Assembly: GCF_901709675.1 (NCBI RefSeq)
Contig: NC_051095.1
Coordinates: 989,001-1,053,000 of the forward strand
DNA length: 64,000 bases
Origin: Syngnathus acus
Taxonomy: Eukaryota > Chordata > Actinopteri > Syngnathiformes > Syngnathidae
Direction: 5' to 3'
Shown piece by piece: positions 36,875 to 47,947 of the stretch. The notes under the pieces are model-generated. The model had not been told where the DNA came from and made no database searches. It saw only the letters and a list, made by a program, of their open reading frames with translations. A program made the position numbers and the translations under genes. Every line of letters starts with the position of its first letter. The first letter of the stretch is position 1.

Positions 36875-39800
36875 CTGAAAACATGAAACAGGTGCAGTAT
36901 AAAAGCTTAAATTCACAAAAAACATTGCTAATCTTCACAAAGCCCTTTCATTTTTATACATGGAGATGAATACTATTCAATCCTGTGATTTTGGGGATAG
37001 TTTTGGATATGTCAGTGGTTTTTCCTGTAGCTAAAGATTTTAGTGTTACATAAAACATGGGTAAAACTGACAATCAATCTAGAAGAACTTCACTTGGAAC
37101 TTCAAGGCTGCTTTGGCTGTAAAACCTTATAACTATACAACCTATATATAAAACCCCGTTATTACATTCATACTACAAATTGATGTTTTGAAATCCAGTG
37201 AGGAAAATATTTTGTTAAAACTGTTTAGGTCAAGAAAAGGTTTTGGTTAAAAGAAATATCGTTTTTCAACATTATTACGACTGATGACAATTTATAACAC
37301 TCGAAAGTGGTGTGCCGGATCTGGCCCCCGGGCCTCGCGTTTGAGACCTGTTATTATTGGGCAATATTTGACTTTGAATATTCCCATTTCATAAACGGGG
37401 CTTTAATGTCGCCATGTTTAATCAAGAAAGAAACAGGGGGGAGGTAGTGGGGGGGGGGGGGGGTCAACAGTGGCAGGGTTCCTTAAGTGGTCCCACGTGA
37501 TTTTTTTATGTTTTTATTATAATTTCATCCAATCTCTTGCCGGTCGACTGCGTTCTTAACTCAGGCTTTCCCGTCCACGCTCCTGCCTTGCCGCTTGAAT
37601 CGAACGTTTTATTCGACTTCATGTTCAATGTCGGTTTAATGACGCACGTCGACGATGAAGCGCAAACGATTTCTTATCATCGCCTCCAAACAAGAACAAT
37701 AACACGAAGAAAACAAGGCAGCAACCGAGTCGCTCGCTCCGCTCCGCGGGCGCTAACCTTCCTAAGCTTGGCTGCGTGTCTTTGTGGGGGCCAGCCGGCC
37801 GGCGGGCGGGCGGCGCAGGCGTTGTCCATCTTGACAATAATGCAAATAATAAATAAGGTGCAAAAGTATCCTACCTTACAGAGAGAAACCGTAGCAGAGG
37901 ATGTTGAGCGTTTGACAGGTGATGGTGTAAACACAACTGTGATTGGTCGACGAGCATTTCCTCGGACGAAGCGGAGTGATACGCCGAGATGCGCTGCGGT
38001 TCAAAGATGGTCCGGCCAATTGCCGCAGTATGTTTACGCCAGCGGAGCATCCAAATAAAATAGAGCCCGGTGATTTTAATACCCTGATTTATGAAGGATA
38101 CAAAGGCCTCGCAGACTAATGTTTTTAAAGGATTTTGTGGTTTGCCTCAAAGTTACCGTTGACCCAAAATATGGTGATGACAGTGCATCCAAAGTCAATT
38201 GTGTTACCCGTATTTCCCGTTTTAGACACTAGGTGGCAGTCCGAACCCAACGTAAACAAAGGTAAGGCAGGACTTCTTTTGTCTTTTTCTCACATTTGGA
38301 AGAAGAATAAATACAAAATTAATAAGAAAGCTGAAAGAGCAAGTTTCACTTAGTTTCTGAGTACCATCGAGCAGTGGCGTGCGAAGCCCACATTTGGTCG
38401 TGGAACGCATGCTGGTTCCGACTCGCTCCCAGGTGGATGCGCGCTCTGCTCGCTACGCTCCGCCCTCTATACGCCTCTTCCAACAAAGCGCGGTTTTTAT
38501 CAAAAAGATACGACTAGTGTTGCGGTGTAGCCTTCACAATAAAACTCACTTGACTAATGTTCAACCGGTCACTTTTATTTTGCAATTCACGACAGGATTC
38601 ACTATTTCTTATCGAAGCTAGCATGACGATATGTACCTCCTTGGAGGGGAGGGGGTGTCGTCCTCCCTTCAGTCGGCTCCACTCACTCCTTGTGCCTCTT
38701 ACAACAAAGAGCAAAGTACAGATGCCGTCGGGGACCGGAGAGTAGCCTTTACCTTTTCTTTGTTGGTTTTTGTAACGATAATGATCATTTCTGCTTTTAC
38801 CTTCCAAGATCATGTTGGAGCGCCGACACAGCAGCCGAGTGATTGACAAGTAATGTTTACTCGCGTCCGAACTATCCTGGTGAGTTTTCTATGCCTTATA
38901 TCATTTTTTTCTATGAGACGTTTTTATTTAGAATTGACAACAATGCTGGAGCGTTTCCAAGACGAAATCACCTGTTCTCTCGAGGGCTGGCTTATTTGAG
39001 TTGCCAACTTGCCAGTGAAGTAAAGATGCCCGATGTGTCAATTGTTTTTAAAAAGAAGCACTTCCGGCTGGGCAACCTGCCATGTTTGTCGTCTCATAAA
39101 AAGGGGGGGTTAAGCACCAAGTAATAAGTAACCACAGAATGCCATGTAACATTTCATTGGCACATGAATGGGGGATTTTTTCACCCACTTCTTTTGTGTG
39201 CTGCCCCCCCCCCCCCCCCCCCCCATATTTTCCGCACACTGACCCAACAGATGGTACCCACACCCATACAGCGTCCACACTGCATCATTGTGATAATGGA
39301 AGCCCCTTTTAGGCACTTAAGGAGTGTGCACAAGCTAGATTGATTTAAGCCATAGGTCGGAGTTGCATTTACAGGAATGAATGAGTGACCTAGTGACCCG
39401 GCCTGACTCTTTTGGTAAGCGTCCACTTGACGTAGAAATCAAATCAGGTCAAAGTCAGACAAAGGAGAAGAGCTCAGGAATACATTTTAATACACACAGG
39501 GGAAAAAAATACGCTGTTAGAGATGTCCCCTAATTTGTGTTGTTGTTGTCCTAGCAGTTTTAACAGTATCACATTTTCAGGTATTTGTGAGATTTCTTTA
39601 TTACATTTTTGTCCGAATTTGCGTGCGTAATGGTGAATGACAGGTGGTGTTTCCCCAAAATGAAAAAAACTCGTAAATGAGACAATAAAATGTTTACTTA
39701 TCGATACTACTTTGGATTTCCCCTCCAAGAACCCCCCCCATCTTTCCAGTAAGAAACCTGAAACCTTTCTGCTAAAACAAGTTGACTGACTCAATGGCAC

Positions 39801-40260
39801 ACGCGAAGCCAATCTCCAAACTGGTCCGACGAGCTGGTTTACGTTCTAACAAACTGGTGTTGCGCCGGCACAGCCGGCCCGGGTACACTGTCTGGATCGT
39901 CGTGCAGCCACTTGCATGCTGTAGAAAATGTGAAATTGACTCCAAATTTGATTTACTGACTAATTGACAGTTGGCAGTAATCATTTTTTTATTGCGTGTT
40001 GATGTTTGGTTGTCAGTTCTAACGGACTCGCCACATTTAGCCGTCCAAAGTGTTCCGACTTAAAAAGTGGGCCCGCAAGGCACTGTGAGCAGAAGGAGTG
40101 GACGCCTTACGCAAAGTTCATTTTCCGCTCCAGGCCCAGTGGCGCGTTTGCTTGTTTACAAACGATCAGGACGGATTATTATGGATGAGTGGAACTGTCA
40201 TTGCAGAGTAGACATTTTGAACATACTTGAATGTATTTGCTAATAGCTCGATTATAGTAC

Positions 40261-40428
40261 CGTAATTTTCGGACTATAAGTCGCACCGGAGTATAAGTCG
40301 CACCAGCCATAAAATGCCCAAAAAAGTGAAAAAAAAACATATATATGTATATAAGTCGCTCCTGAGTATAAGTCGCCCCCCCACCCAAACTATGAAAAAA
40401 ACCGCGACTTATAGTCCGAAAATTACGG
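40261..40428. mobile_element. Palindromic TA-flanked MITE, copy 2
   Basis: Same terminal repeats as copy 1 (CCGTAATTTTCGGACTATAA), TA flanks at 40259-40260 and 40429-40430, ~168 bp, same orientation and almost the same interior. It lies upstream of arhgef15. Confidence 0.85.
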
Positions 40429-41100
40429 TACTATGAATGGGTGATTATCGAATGTGTCTCGGAAAATCAAAAAATCTTACGAGAGAAATCATTGCTGTAT
40501 ACAGAAGTCGAGTCAAGAATACCTCCGTGTCAAACTTAAGGCCCGGCCGGGGGCCAGATACGGCCCGCCACATCATTTCATGTGGCCCGCGAAGACAAAT
40601 TTAGCGTCGACATGCGTCATTACTAAAACTACAAATTGTCTTCACTTTTTAAAAATAGAGATACTGCTTGCAATTTTTACTCCCATTCATCTTTTTAAAC
40701 GATTTATAATTTTACAATTATCACTAGTCTCTGGTATAGCCTATACCGTAAATATTATAAGGCGTTGACAGTCACTGCCCCCTGGTGGTCTCGCGGGGCA
40801 TAACAGAATTTATGATTGCATAACTAATGACCGTGTTCAGTAGCTTAATTATCTCACACAAACAAACCACCTCCAGTCAAGGCTCATTCATAGCATGCTA
40901 GCACAAATGGACTTGAAATATGCCCATTAGCACTTTACGAAAAAAGTTGGGAAACTCACTTCTGGGCATTTACTCACAATCATAATCAATGTTATGAAAT
41001 ATAGACAAATGGTAATGGCCAAATTGTTGTGGCCATACATAGTAGGACTATTAGGCGAGAAGGAAAAAAACAACAACATTCTGTTGCATTCCAGAGACTG

Positions 41101-41180
<80 letters not shown>
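41101..41180. repeat. (CT)n microsatellite upstream of arhgef15 start
   Basis: About 80 bp of almost pure TC dinucleotides, broken once by TG near 41140. It ends about 100 bp before the arhgef15 ATG, so it is in the promoter or 5' UTR. Confidence 0.95.
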
Positions 41181-41183
<3 letters not shown>

Positions 41184-41278
41184 AACAAGTGTGGATGACG
41201 TGTTCCGGCGGACATTTTCCCTCGGAGCCCGGCCTCTGATCGGAAGCGCGTTATCAAAGACGACCCGGCGACCCGACC

Positions 41279-44200
41279 ATGGCTGCCCAGGAAACAGACA
41301 GTCCACCTGTCCAGTTAGCCGAGCGCAAACCCAGGCCGAACCTCCCCCCAAAACCGATGGAGCGAGGGACGGAGCAGGACGACCGGCCCGCCAGCCCCTC
41401 GGGCGGCAACGTCAAAACCATGGTGAACAAGTTCACCAAACAGCGTGTCGGGCTGGCCAACGCCACCCGAAGGCAGATGAAAAGGCAGCCGGTGTTCAAA
41501 CCCAAGACCGGTACTGGCGCCAGTAACCCAGTAGTCCAGCCGCCTCCGCTACCCAAGAAGAGAACTCGCCTACCGGGGGCGAAGAGCACGGAATCGGAGG
41601 ACGGCGACAGCGTCTGCGCCGAAGGAGGTCGCTCAGGTACTCTGCGATCGACTAATTACAATCATTAAAATTCTGCTGTGGTGTCCCGTATTCTGCAGCA
41701 GGCGTGGCGGCAGATGTGTTCCAAGAACTGTAAACAGGTTCTGCTGGTCACATGACGAGTTTCACATTCAATGTGCGTATCATGGCGTGTTGGTGGAAAA
41801 GTCCAATGTAGTCATCGAACGTCGTCACCAAACTGCAATTTGACGGAAGCGGTGCCATTTTGTGTGGTATTGTGTGATTTCAGTGGAAAGGCTTTTCTCT
41901 GTTCCTGTCTGATGAAACAATCGGACTTCCCTGTTTTGATTCCCTGTCGTGTTCACAGAGCATTGAAGATGTAACGCAGACAGACAGAAATGGTCCCAGC
42001 GTGCATTTTACAAGTATTTTTTTTCACTGAAGTATTTTACGATAGAGAACCAAAACTGCCTAAACCAGAAAGAAATGAAATTGAAAATAAGAACAAATAC
42101 ATAATAAGTGGAATTGATCAAATACATTAAAAAAATATAATATGAATTAATACTCAATTTTATTCATGAATTTAATTTTGTATTTATTTCCACAATTATT
42201 TCCAAAATCTTTTTTTGTCTTTATTTTACCTGTTTTTTTTTTACTAATTTTATTCATATTTTTTTATTTCCACATTTATTTTTAAAACCTTGTATGTCTT
42301 TACTTTTACCTGTGTTTTGTATTCTATATCTTTTCTCATTTTCATTTCAATATATTTTTGTTAATTTAAATTTTTTTTCTTTTCAGTCTTGAGTCTTAAG
42401 TCTCAAGATACCAAGGTGGTCGGTCAATGAGAAGTGCTTTAAGTAGCACTACACAAGCCAGAGCCCATTTTCCACTCTCACCGGGTTCCATTTATTAATC
42501 CATCCATTGTCTGATGAATATTTAAGGGGCCGTGTCAGTGCTGCTTTGTGTTTACAGAGCTGAACGCCAAGCCTGCCTGGCTGCCAGCCGGGGTTCTTGT
42601 GAGTGACCCTAAGCCAAAGTTTCTTCTTCTCGCAGACCCCGACGGGAAAGAGGTGGACGCCCATTCCGTTGTTGGAAAGGTGGAGGAGGAGCACGTTCCG
42701 TACGATGTCGCCAGCCCGACTTGCGATCCCAGCTGCTGTTGCGTGTGCCACCTCCAGCGGCCCGGCATGAAGCTGGTGTGGGTGCCGCTGGAAGCCGAGG
42801 ACGGCGCCAACGGCGACAGCTTGGAGGAAGAGGCGTCCGACTGGGCCTCGTCGGACGGTGAGAAGGGCGAGGGCCTGGCGGGGGTAGAAGAGGAGGGAGA
42901 AGAGTTGGAGGCGGCGCCCCTCGTCGCCGATGCGACGGAAGCGCCGCAAAAGGAAAAGTTGCCGCTTATAATGGACGAGGCTCCCCGGAGACTCTCGGAT
43001 CCCGGACCTCAGGTCTCCTCCGCTGCCCCCGGACAGAATACATTCCTGACAGTCAGCAAGGAAGAAAACGATCTTTACGAGACCTTCATCCCCACGGTGG
43101 ATCTCAGTCACAAGAAAGCCAGTCAGGAGGCGGCGGACGTTCCTCAGGTCAAGGTGCCCACGCCGGCTCGCAGGTCCAAGCCTCCGGAGCTCCAGAGGAA
43201 TGGCGCCGTGATGTCGGATGAGCCGCCACCCGCCATCCCGCCCCGCAGACCCCTGACTCAAGACACTCGCTCCTTGTCGGCGGAGGAGCGCACGCCGCAA
43301 GCCGGTCCTCGGCCCCCCGCCAGCCCCCATTTGCCTCCGAGACCGCCGCTGCTCCTACCGAAAGCCGACGTCTGCAGGGATGCCGGCAACACGGGCGGAC
43401 AAAGAAACGGTTTGTCACCAACGAGCGCTTGCTTGAATCCACGCTGTCGACGCTGACCTGAATGTGCTTCATCTCGCAGAGGGAGAGAACGGGGACGGAT
43501 GGAAGGAGGACTCAACGGAAGAACCGTGAGTTGGCGCCCCATCGCCGTCATCACTGCTGTGTTTGACCTTCTTGGGGTAATCTGCTTGGCAGGTCCGTGA
43601 CTGAGACTGAGCTTTCCAACAGCTGGAAGTCCCGGCTGCAAAACCGTGAGTCATAAACTTGCAAAACAACCCAGGGGAGGGGGAAAAAAAGAATTGGATG
43701 GATGGATGGATGGATGGATGGATGGATGACAGCTAGCTCAATAGCTAGCTAGCTAGCTCAATAGCTAGCTCGATAGCTAGCTAGATAGCTCGATAGCTAG
43801 AGAGATACTTCTAGTAGGAGAACCATCAGCGCATTTGGTACGGTCCGCATCAGCGTTACCGATTTGTCACCTCGTCAGAACCTCTGTACCAGACCTACCG
43901 GGCCACCGTCATCACCAAAGAGATCCGCCGGCAGACGGTTTGCCGGCACGTCAGCGCCAGCGGCGACTACACCGCCGAGTTGCCGAGCCGGAACGATTGC
44001 ACCCTCTGGCAGAACCTGCCGGCGGTGCGGGACAGCGGCGTCTTGGAGCAGCTCTCCCTAGAACAGTGCAAGTATCAGGAGGTGAGGGCAGCTCGGTTCT
44101 TTTGGACCATCCGGGTCAGGGGGAGGAAAAAGAAAAAATAGCCTCATGGCACGTTGCTCCGCACAGAGTATGTTTGAGGTTCTGACGTCGGAAACCTCCT

Positions 44201-47200
44201 ACCTTCGCTCGCTGTACGTTCTAACCGAACACTTCCTGGAGAATCGGGAGCTGGAAGGGACGCTGGTGATCAGAGACAAGAAGCCCCTCTTTTCCAACAT
44301 CCTGAGGGTCCGCGAGGTCAGCGAGAGGTGAGGCAAATGTCTCCACGCGCTCCAAACTGGTGCCTGAAGCGCAGTTTGCTTTTTAGGTTCCTGAGAGACC
44401 TGGAGGAGCGCGTCTTTGAGAACATCGTGTTCTCGGACATCTGCGACATCATCCACTACCACTCGCAGCACAATTTCCCGGCCTACATCGACTACGTCCG
44501 CAACCAGATCTACCAGGAGAAGACGTACACCTCGCTCATGTACGCCAATGCTTTGCCGTCGCTTCTCGTGAGCGTTGCACGCTAACCACACGCTAACCCG
44601 CAGGAAGAACAACACGCATTTTGCCGCCGTCATCAATCGGCTCCAGGAGTCGCCTCAGTGCCAGCGGCTGCCCTTCATGTCCTTCCTGCTGCTGCCGTTC
44701 CAGAGGATAACGCGCATCAAAATGCTCATCGAGGTGAGCAGCAAAGTTGGAGACACGTCGACATTCCATCACAAACTAGGGTCGGGCGATATGGCCTTCA
44801 AGGAAACGCCCGTGGAGATAGGGGTGCTGCCTCCCCCTCCTTGCATGGACCACCCAAGTACTTTTGGTATTTTCCAGGATTTCTTTTCCCCACAGTCCCA
44901 ACAAGGAACAAATGATGAAGGCTTATCAGCGTTTTAGGAGCTATTTAGGGTGTTTATAAAAAAATCATAATAATTGGCTGTAACTTTGACGCCCCCAGGA
45001 AAAAAATCTTAGCTCCGCCAGTGGTCCCATGAAAAGTGAAAATGGTGTCTCTTCTAAATTGTGAAAAAAAAAGGGAAACGTGCTTGTTTGCTGTTGCAGA
45101 ACATCCTGAAAAGAACAAAAGAGGGCACCAAAGAGGAGCAGATGGCTTCCAAGGCTTTGGCCTCCGTGTCCAAGGTGACATCACGACAGGGCTTTGGCAA
45201 AAGACACCTGACGTCATTTGAACTCTGGTGCTTGCGCAGATCATTGACGAGTGTAACACGGAGGTGGGCAAGATGAGACAGATGGAGGAGTTGATCCTCA
45301 TCTCCAAATCGCTGGAGTTCGACAAGCTCAAGGCAAGCCAGCGAGAAAAAGCAGCCTCTCCTTCCACGCACGACAAGTATGACGAGATTGCCATTTTGCC
45401 GCTTGTTTGTTTTTTTCTCGCAGGCCATCCCCATCATTTCCCAGACCCGCTTCCTGGAGAAGAAGGGAGAACTCCAGGAAATGTCCAGAGGAGGAACCGT
45501 CTTCCAAATGAGAATCAAGTTCAATCCCATCTACGTTTTTCTCTTCAACGACCTGCTCATCATTACCACCAGCAACGTCAAGAAGAGGTGAGACGGGTCC
45601 GGGCCGCGAGCGCGTCTTTTCGTCCGCCTGCCTCACCCGTCCGTCCTGGTGGCGACAGCGCCGAGCGCTTCGTGGTGCTGGACTACGCCCACCGCTCCTT
45701 GGTTCAGGCTCAGCCCCTGGAGGAGGACAGGAGCGGCGGCCCGTACGAGAACTGCTTCACCCTCATTCTGCTGGAGAACCATAACGGGCGCTCCATGGAG
45801 CGTCTCATTAAAGCGCCCTCCCAGTGAGTAGCAGGAAGGTCCGCCTTGGCCCAAAAAAATACAATGACGCCACAACGTCCGGACAATCTTTTTGGACAGG
45901 CCGGATATGCACAGGTGGATGGCCGCCTTCCCCAACAAAGACGAAGACGAGGTGGTCTATGACGCCTGGGGTGAGCGAATCCGGACGCTAGTGATGATTG
46001 CTTTGACGTCAAGTGTTTCAAGTGTGTGCGTGCGTGTGTGTCAGACTGTCCTCAGGTTCAGTGCGTGGAGCAGTACGTGGCCCAGCAGGCCGACGAGCTC
46101 AACCTGGAACCCACTGAGATTGTCAACGTCATACGCAAAACAAACGAGGGTGAGGAGAATTGTTACATCGTTCCATTTTTAATTAGCAACCAAAAAAGAG
46201 AAAGTGGCGCGTTCTATTTTGTTTTATATCTCATATAGGAGAGTAAATGTTTTGAACTTTAAAGTTCAAGACAACTTGAGCCCAAAAAATGTTTGCTGCT
46301 CGTCGTACAGTGAGCACACCGTTTGAACGGCGAAATCAGTGATTTCTTCCACATCTCACAAGAGGGAGCCCGATAGAGCAATATCAATAAATATAATATA
46401 TAAATATATTATAATATATAAATAATAATAAATGGCTTTCGTTGTCATTTTTAATCATTTTAATAATAATAATTGTATATACCGTAATTTTCGGACTATA
46501 AGTCGCGGTTTTTTTTCATAGTTTGGGTGGGGGGGCGACTTATACTCAGGAGCGATTTATATACATATATATGGGTTTTTTTCACTTTTTTGGGCATTTT
46601 ATGGCTGGTGCGACTTATACTCCGGTGCGACTTATAGTCCGAAAATTACGGTAATACGTAAATATCCATCCATCCATGGATGGATAGATGTAAATATATA
46701 ATAATAATATATAAATAATAATAAATGACTTTTGTTGTCGTTTTTAATCATAAATAGTAAATAAATATATATATGTAAAATCTAATAATAATAATAATAT
46801 ATAATTAATAATAAATGGCTTTCGTTGTTGTTTTTAATCATTTTAATAATAAATAATGAATATAAATATATATATTTATAATATGTAAAAAGGATGACCG
46901 CTGGGATAGGCTCCAGCACGCCCGCGACCCCCGTGGGGGTCAAAACGGTACTGAAAATAGATGGATGGATAATAATATATAAATAATAACAAATGACTGT
47001 CGTTGTAGTTTTTAATCATTTTAATGATAATGAAAAATATATATAATGTGTAAAGTTAAAGTCCCAATGATCGTCATCACACACACACATCTGGGTGTGG
47101 TGAAACTAGTCCTCTGCATTGAACCCATCCCCGTGTGATTTGGATCCATCCCCTGGGGGAGAGGCGAGCAGTGAGCAGCAGCAGCCGTGCCGCCGCCGCC

Positions 47201-47764
47201 GCCACGCTCGGGAATCATTTGGTGATCTAACCCCCCCAATTCCAACCCTTAATGCTGAGTGCCAAGCAGGGAGGCAATGGCCGGGGGTTTGAACCCACAA
47301 CCTTCCAGTCTCAGGGCGGACACTCTACCACTAGGCCCACTGAGCTGAGCTATAATAACATAGATAATAATTAATGACTTTCGTTAATCATTTTGGTGGC
47401 CGGTTGAAAATGGAATGAGCACATTTCAGATGGATTTGGCGGGTTTCACTGCTGTCATGGTTAACATGGAGCCTCCCTCCTTGCACCCTTGTTCCTCATT
47501 GCAATGATCCCCCCCCCCCCCCAGCAGTTTATTGATTTTCTTTTTCCCGCATGAGCAATCGCGAAAACGCTTTTCCCCTTGCTCGGCCTTCCCGCTCCCG
47601 CAGGTTGGTACGAGGGCATCCGCCTGTCGGACGGCCAGAAAGGCTGGTTCCCCGTCAGCAACATCATCGAAATCACCAACGAGCACGTGAGGAGGCGCAA
47701 CCTGAAGGAGCGCTATCGAGTCATCCAGGCCGCCAGCCAGGTCACCACCATCAAGAAACTTTAA
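41279..47764 (+). CDS. arhgef15: Rho guanine nucleotide exchange factor 15 (ephexin-5 / Vsm-RhoGEF)
   Basis: Dbl-family activator of RhoA, known from vascular cells and synapses. Fifteen coding exons: 41279-41636, 42558-43409, 43480-43525, 43593-43645, 43879-44081, 44167-44327, 44387-44539, 44604-44733, 45100-45174, 45240-45332, 45424-45587, 45659-45823, 45900-45970, 46045-46149, 47604-47764. Phases close to 929 aa. The N-terminal half is Pro-rich with a Cys-rich motif [15 protein letters not shown] (near 42720), diagnostic for ARHGEF15, and PLYQTYRA before the DH domain. DH (44170-45330) includes [13 protein letters not shown] and [22 protein letters not shown] follows (45424-45960, with [13 protein letters not shown]), then an SH3-like C-terminus ([20 protein letters not shown]). 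Intron 10 is GC-AG (AAG/GCAAGC). Exon 7 is ended at AT/GTACGC because this alone keeps phase and length with the family. Confidence 0.94.
43691..43806. repeat. (GGAT)n and AGCTAG-type simple repeats in arhgef15 intron 4
   Basis: A GGAT run at 43696-43728 passes into a degenerate array of (AT)AGCTAGCT units up to about 43800. The second part is self-complementary and could fold into cruciforms. Confidence 0.85.
46482..46651. mobile_element. Palindromic TA-flanked MITE, copy 3 (arhgef15 intron 14)
   Basis: Same element as copies 1 and 2 but with its interior inverted. Termini CCGTAATTTTCGGACTATAA and reverse complement, TA flanks at 46480-46481 and 46652-46653. Confidence 0.85.
46893..46970 (+). 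mobile_element. Fish non-LTR (L2/CR1-like) 3' tail fragment
   Basis: GACCGCTGGGATAGGCTCCA followed by CGCCCGCGACC and ending in (GGAT)n is the familiar 3' end of abundant fish non-LTR elements. Only the tail is present, as expected from 5' truncation. Assignment to L2/CR1-like is from general knowledge of the motif. Confidence 0.65.
47051..47346 (-). mobile_element. tRNA-derived SINE, near full length
   Basis: On the - strand the element starts AGCTCAGTGGGCCTAGTGGT (box A-like) followed by GGTTGTGGGTTCAAACCC (box B-like), typical of a tRNA-derived Pol III head. The body carries GATCACCAAATGATTCCC and the tail ends ATTGGGACTTTAACTTTA. A GCC repeat and a CA repeat sit inside. It is in arhgef15 intron 14, antisense. 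Confidence 0.75.
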
Positions 47765-47879
47765 TGAGGTCGTCGGCGGTGACGCCTTTGCCACGCAGGT
47801 AACTCGTGATGGACAATTATTTATACACTTTGTTTTTAAAGCTAAAATGAAACCAATCCAATAATGCATACTGAATATT

Positions 47880-47885
47880 TTTATT
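47880..47885 (-). promoter_or_regulatory. Poly(A) signal (AATAAA on - strand) of the 168-aa gene
   Basis: TTTATT on the + strand reads AATAAA on the minus strand, 63 bp past the stop codon. arhgef15 ends at 47764 on the other strand, so the two 3' UTRs probably approach or overlap. Confidence 0.6.
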
Positions 47886-47947
47886 GTAAAAGTGTCAAAC
47901 ACCAAGAACAAGCTGTACATAAATCCAAAGACAACAGTTGCTTGGTG

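Larger units (their letters stand above)
36875..41278. other. Intergenic region between divergent hdlbp and arhgef15
   Basis: Divergent promoters face each other across ~4.4 kb. A CpG-rich island at about 37730-37860 with a donor-like AAG/GTTAGC on the - strand (37757) is the best candidate for the hdlbp promoter and first exon. Homopolymer G (37449-37463) and C (39206-39225) tracts are present. Two short segments (37310-37350 and 40535-40600) share GGCCCGGGGGCCAGAT-type sequence in opposite orientation, a dispersed repeat end. No coding exon is supportable. Confidence 0.45.
46150..47603 (+). other. arhgef15: arhgef15 intron 14, repeat-rich
   Basis: The longest arhgef15 intron. Several copies of AATGGCTTTCGTTGT-like sequence with TTTTTAATCATTTTAATAAT (near 46430, 46725, 46815, 46990, 47370) form a dispersed array. 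Within it sit a palindromic MITE, a LINE-like 3' tail, and a SINE (listed separately). Confidence 0.6.

Noticed and set aside
37537-38058. Long open frame on + strand upstream of hdlbp
   Set aside because: Low-complexity, CpG-driven, no domain and no splice context. It overlaps the likely hdlbp promoter on the other strand.
42615-42651. Donor/acceptor-like pair (GTGAGT ... TTCTCGCAG) inside arhgef15 exon 2
   Set aside because: It would be a 37-nt intron, below any vertebrate minimum, and removing it breaks the frame. The exon reads through.
44540-44580. Strong-looking GTGAGC donor about 36 nt downstream in arhgef15 exon 7
   Set aside because: Its phase does not match exon 8 and it would add residues the family lacks. 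The weaker GTACGC site gives exact length match.
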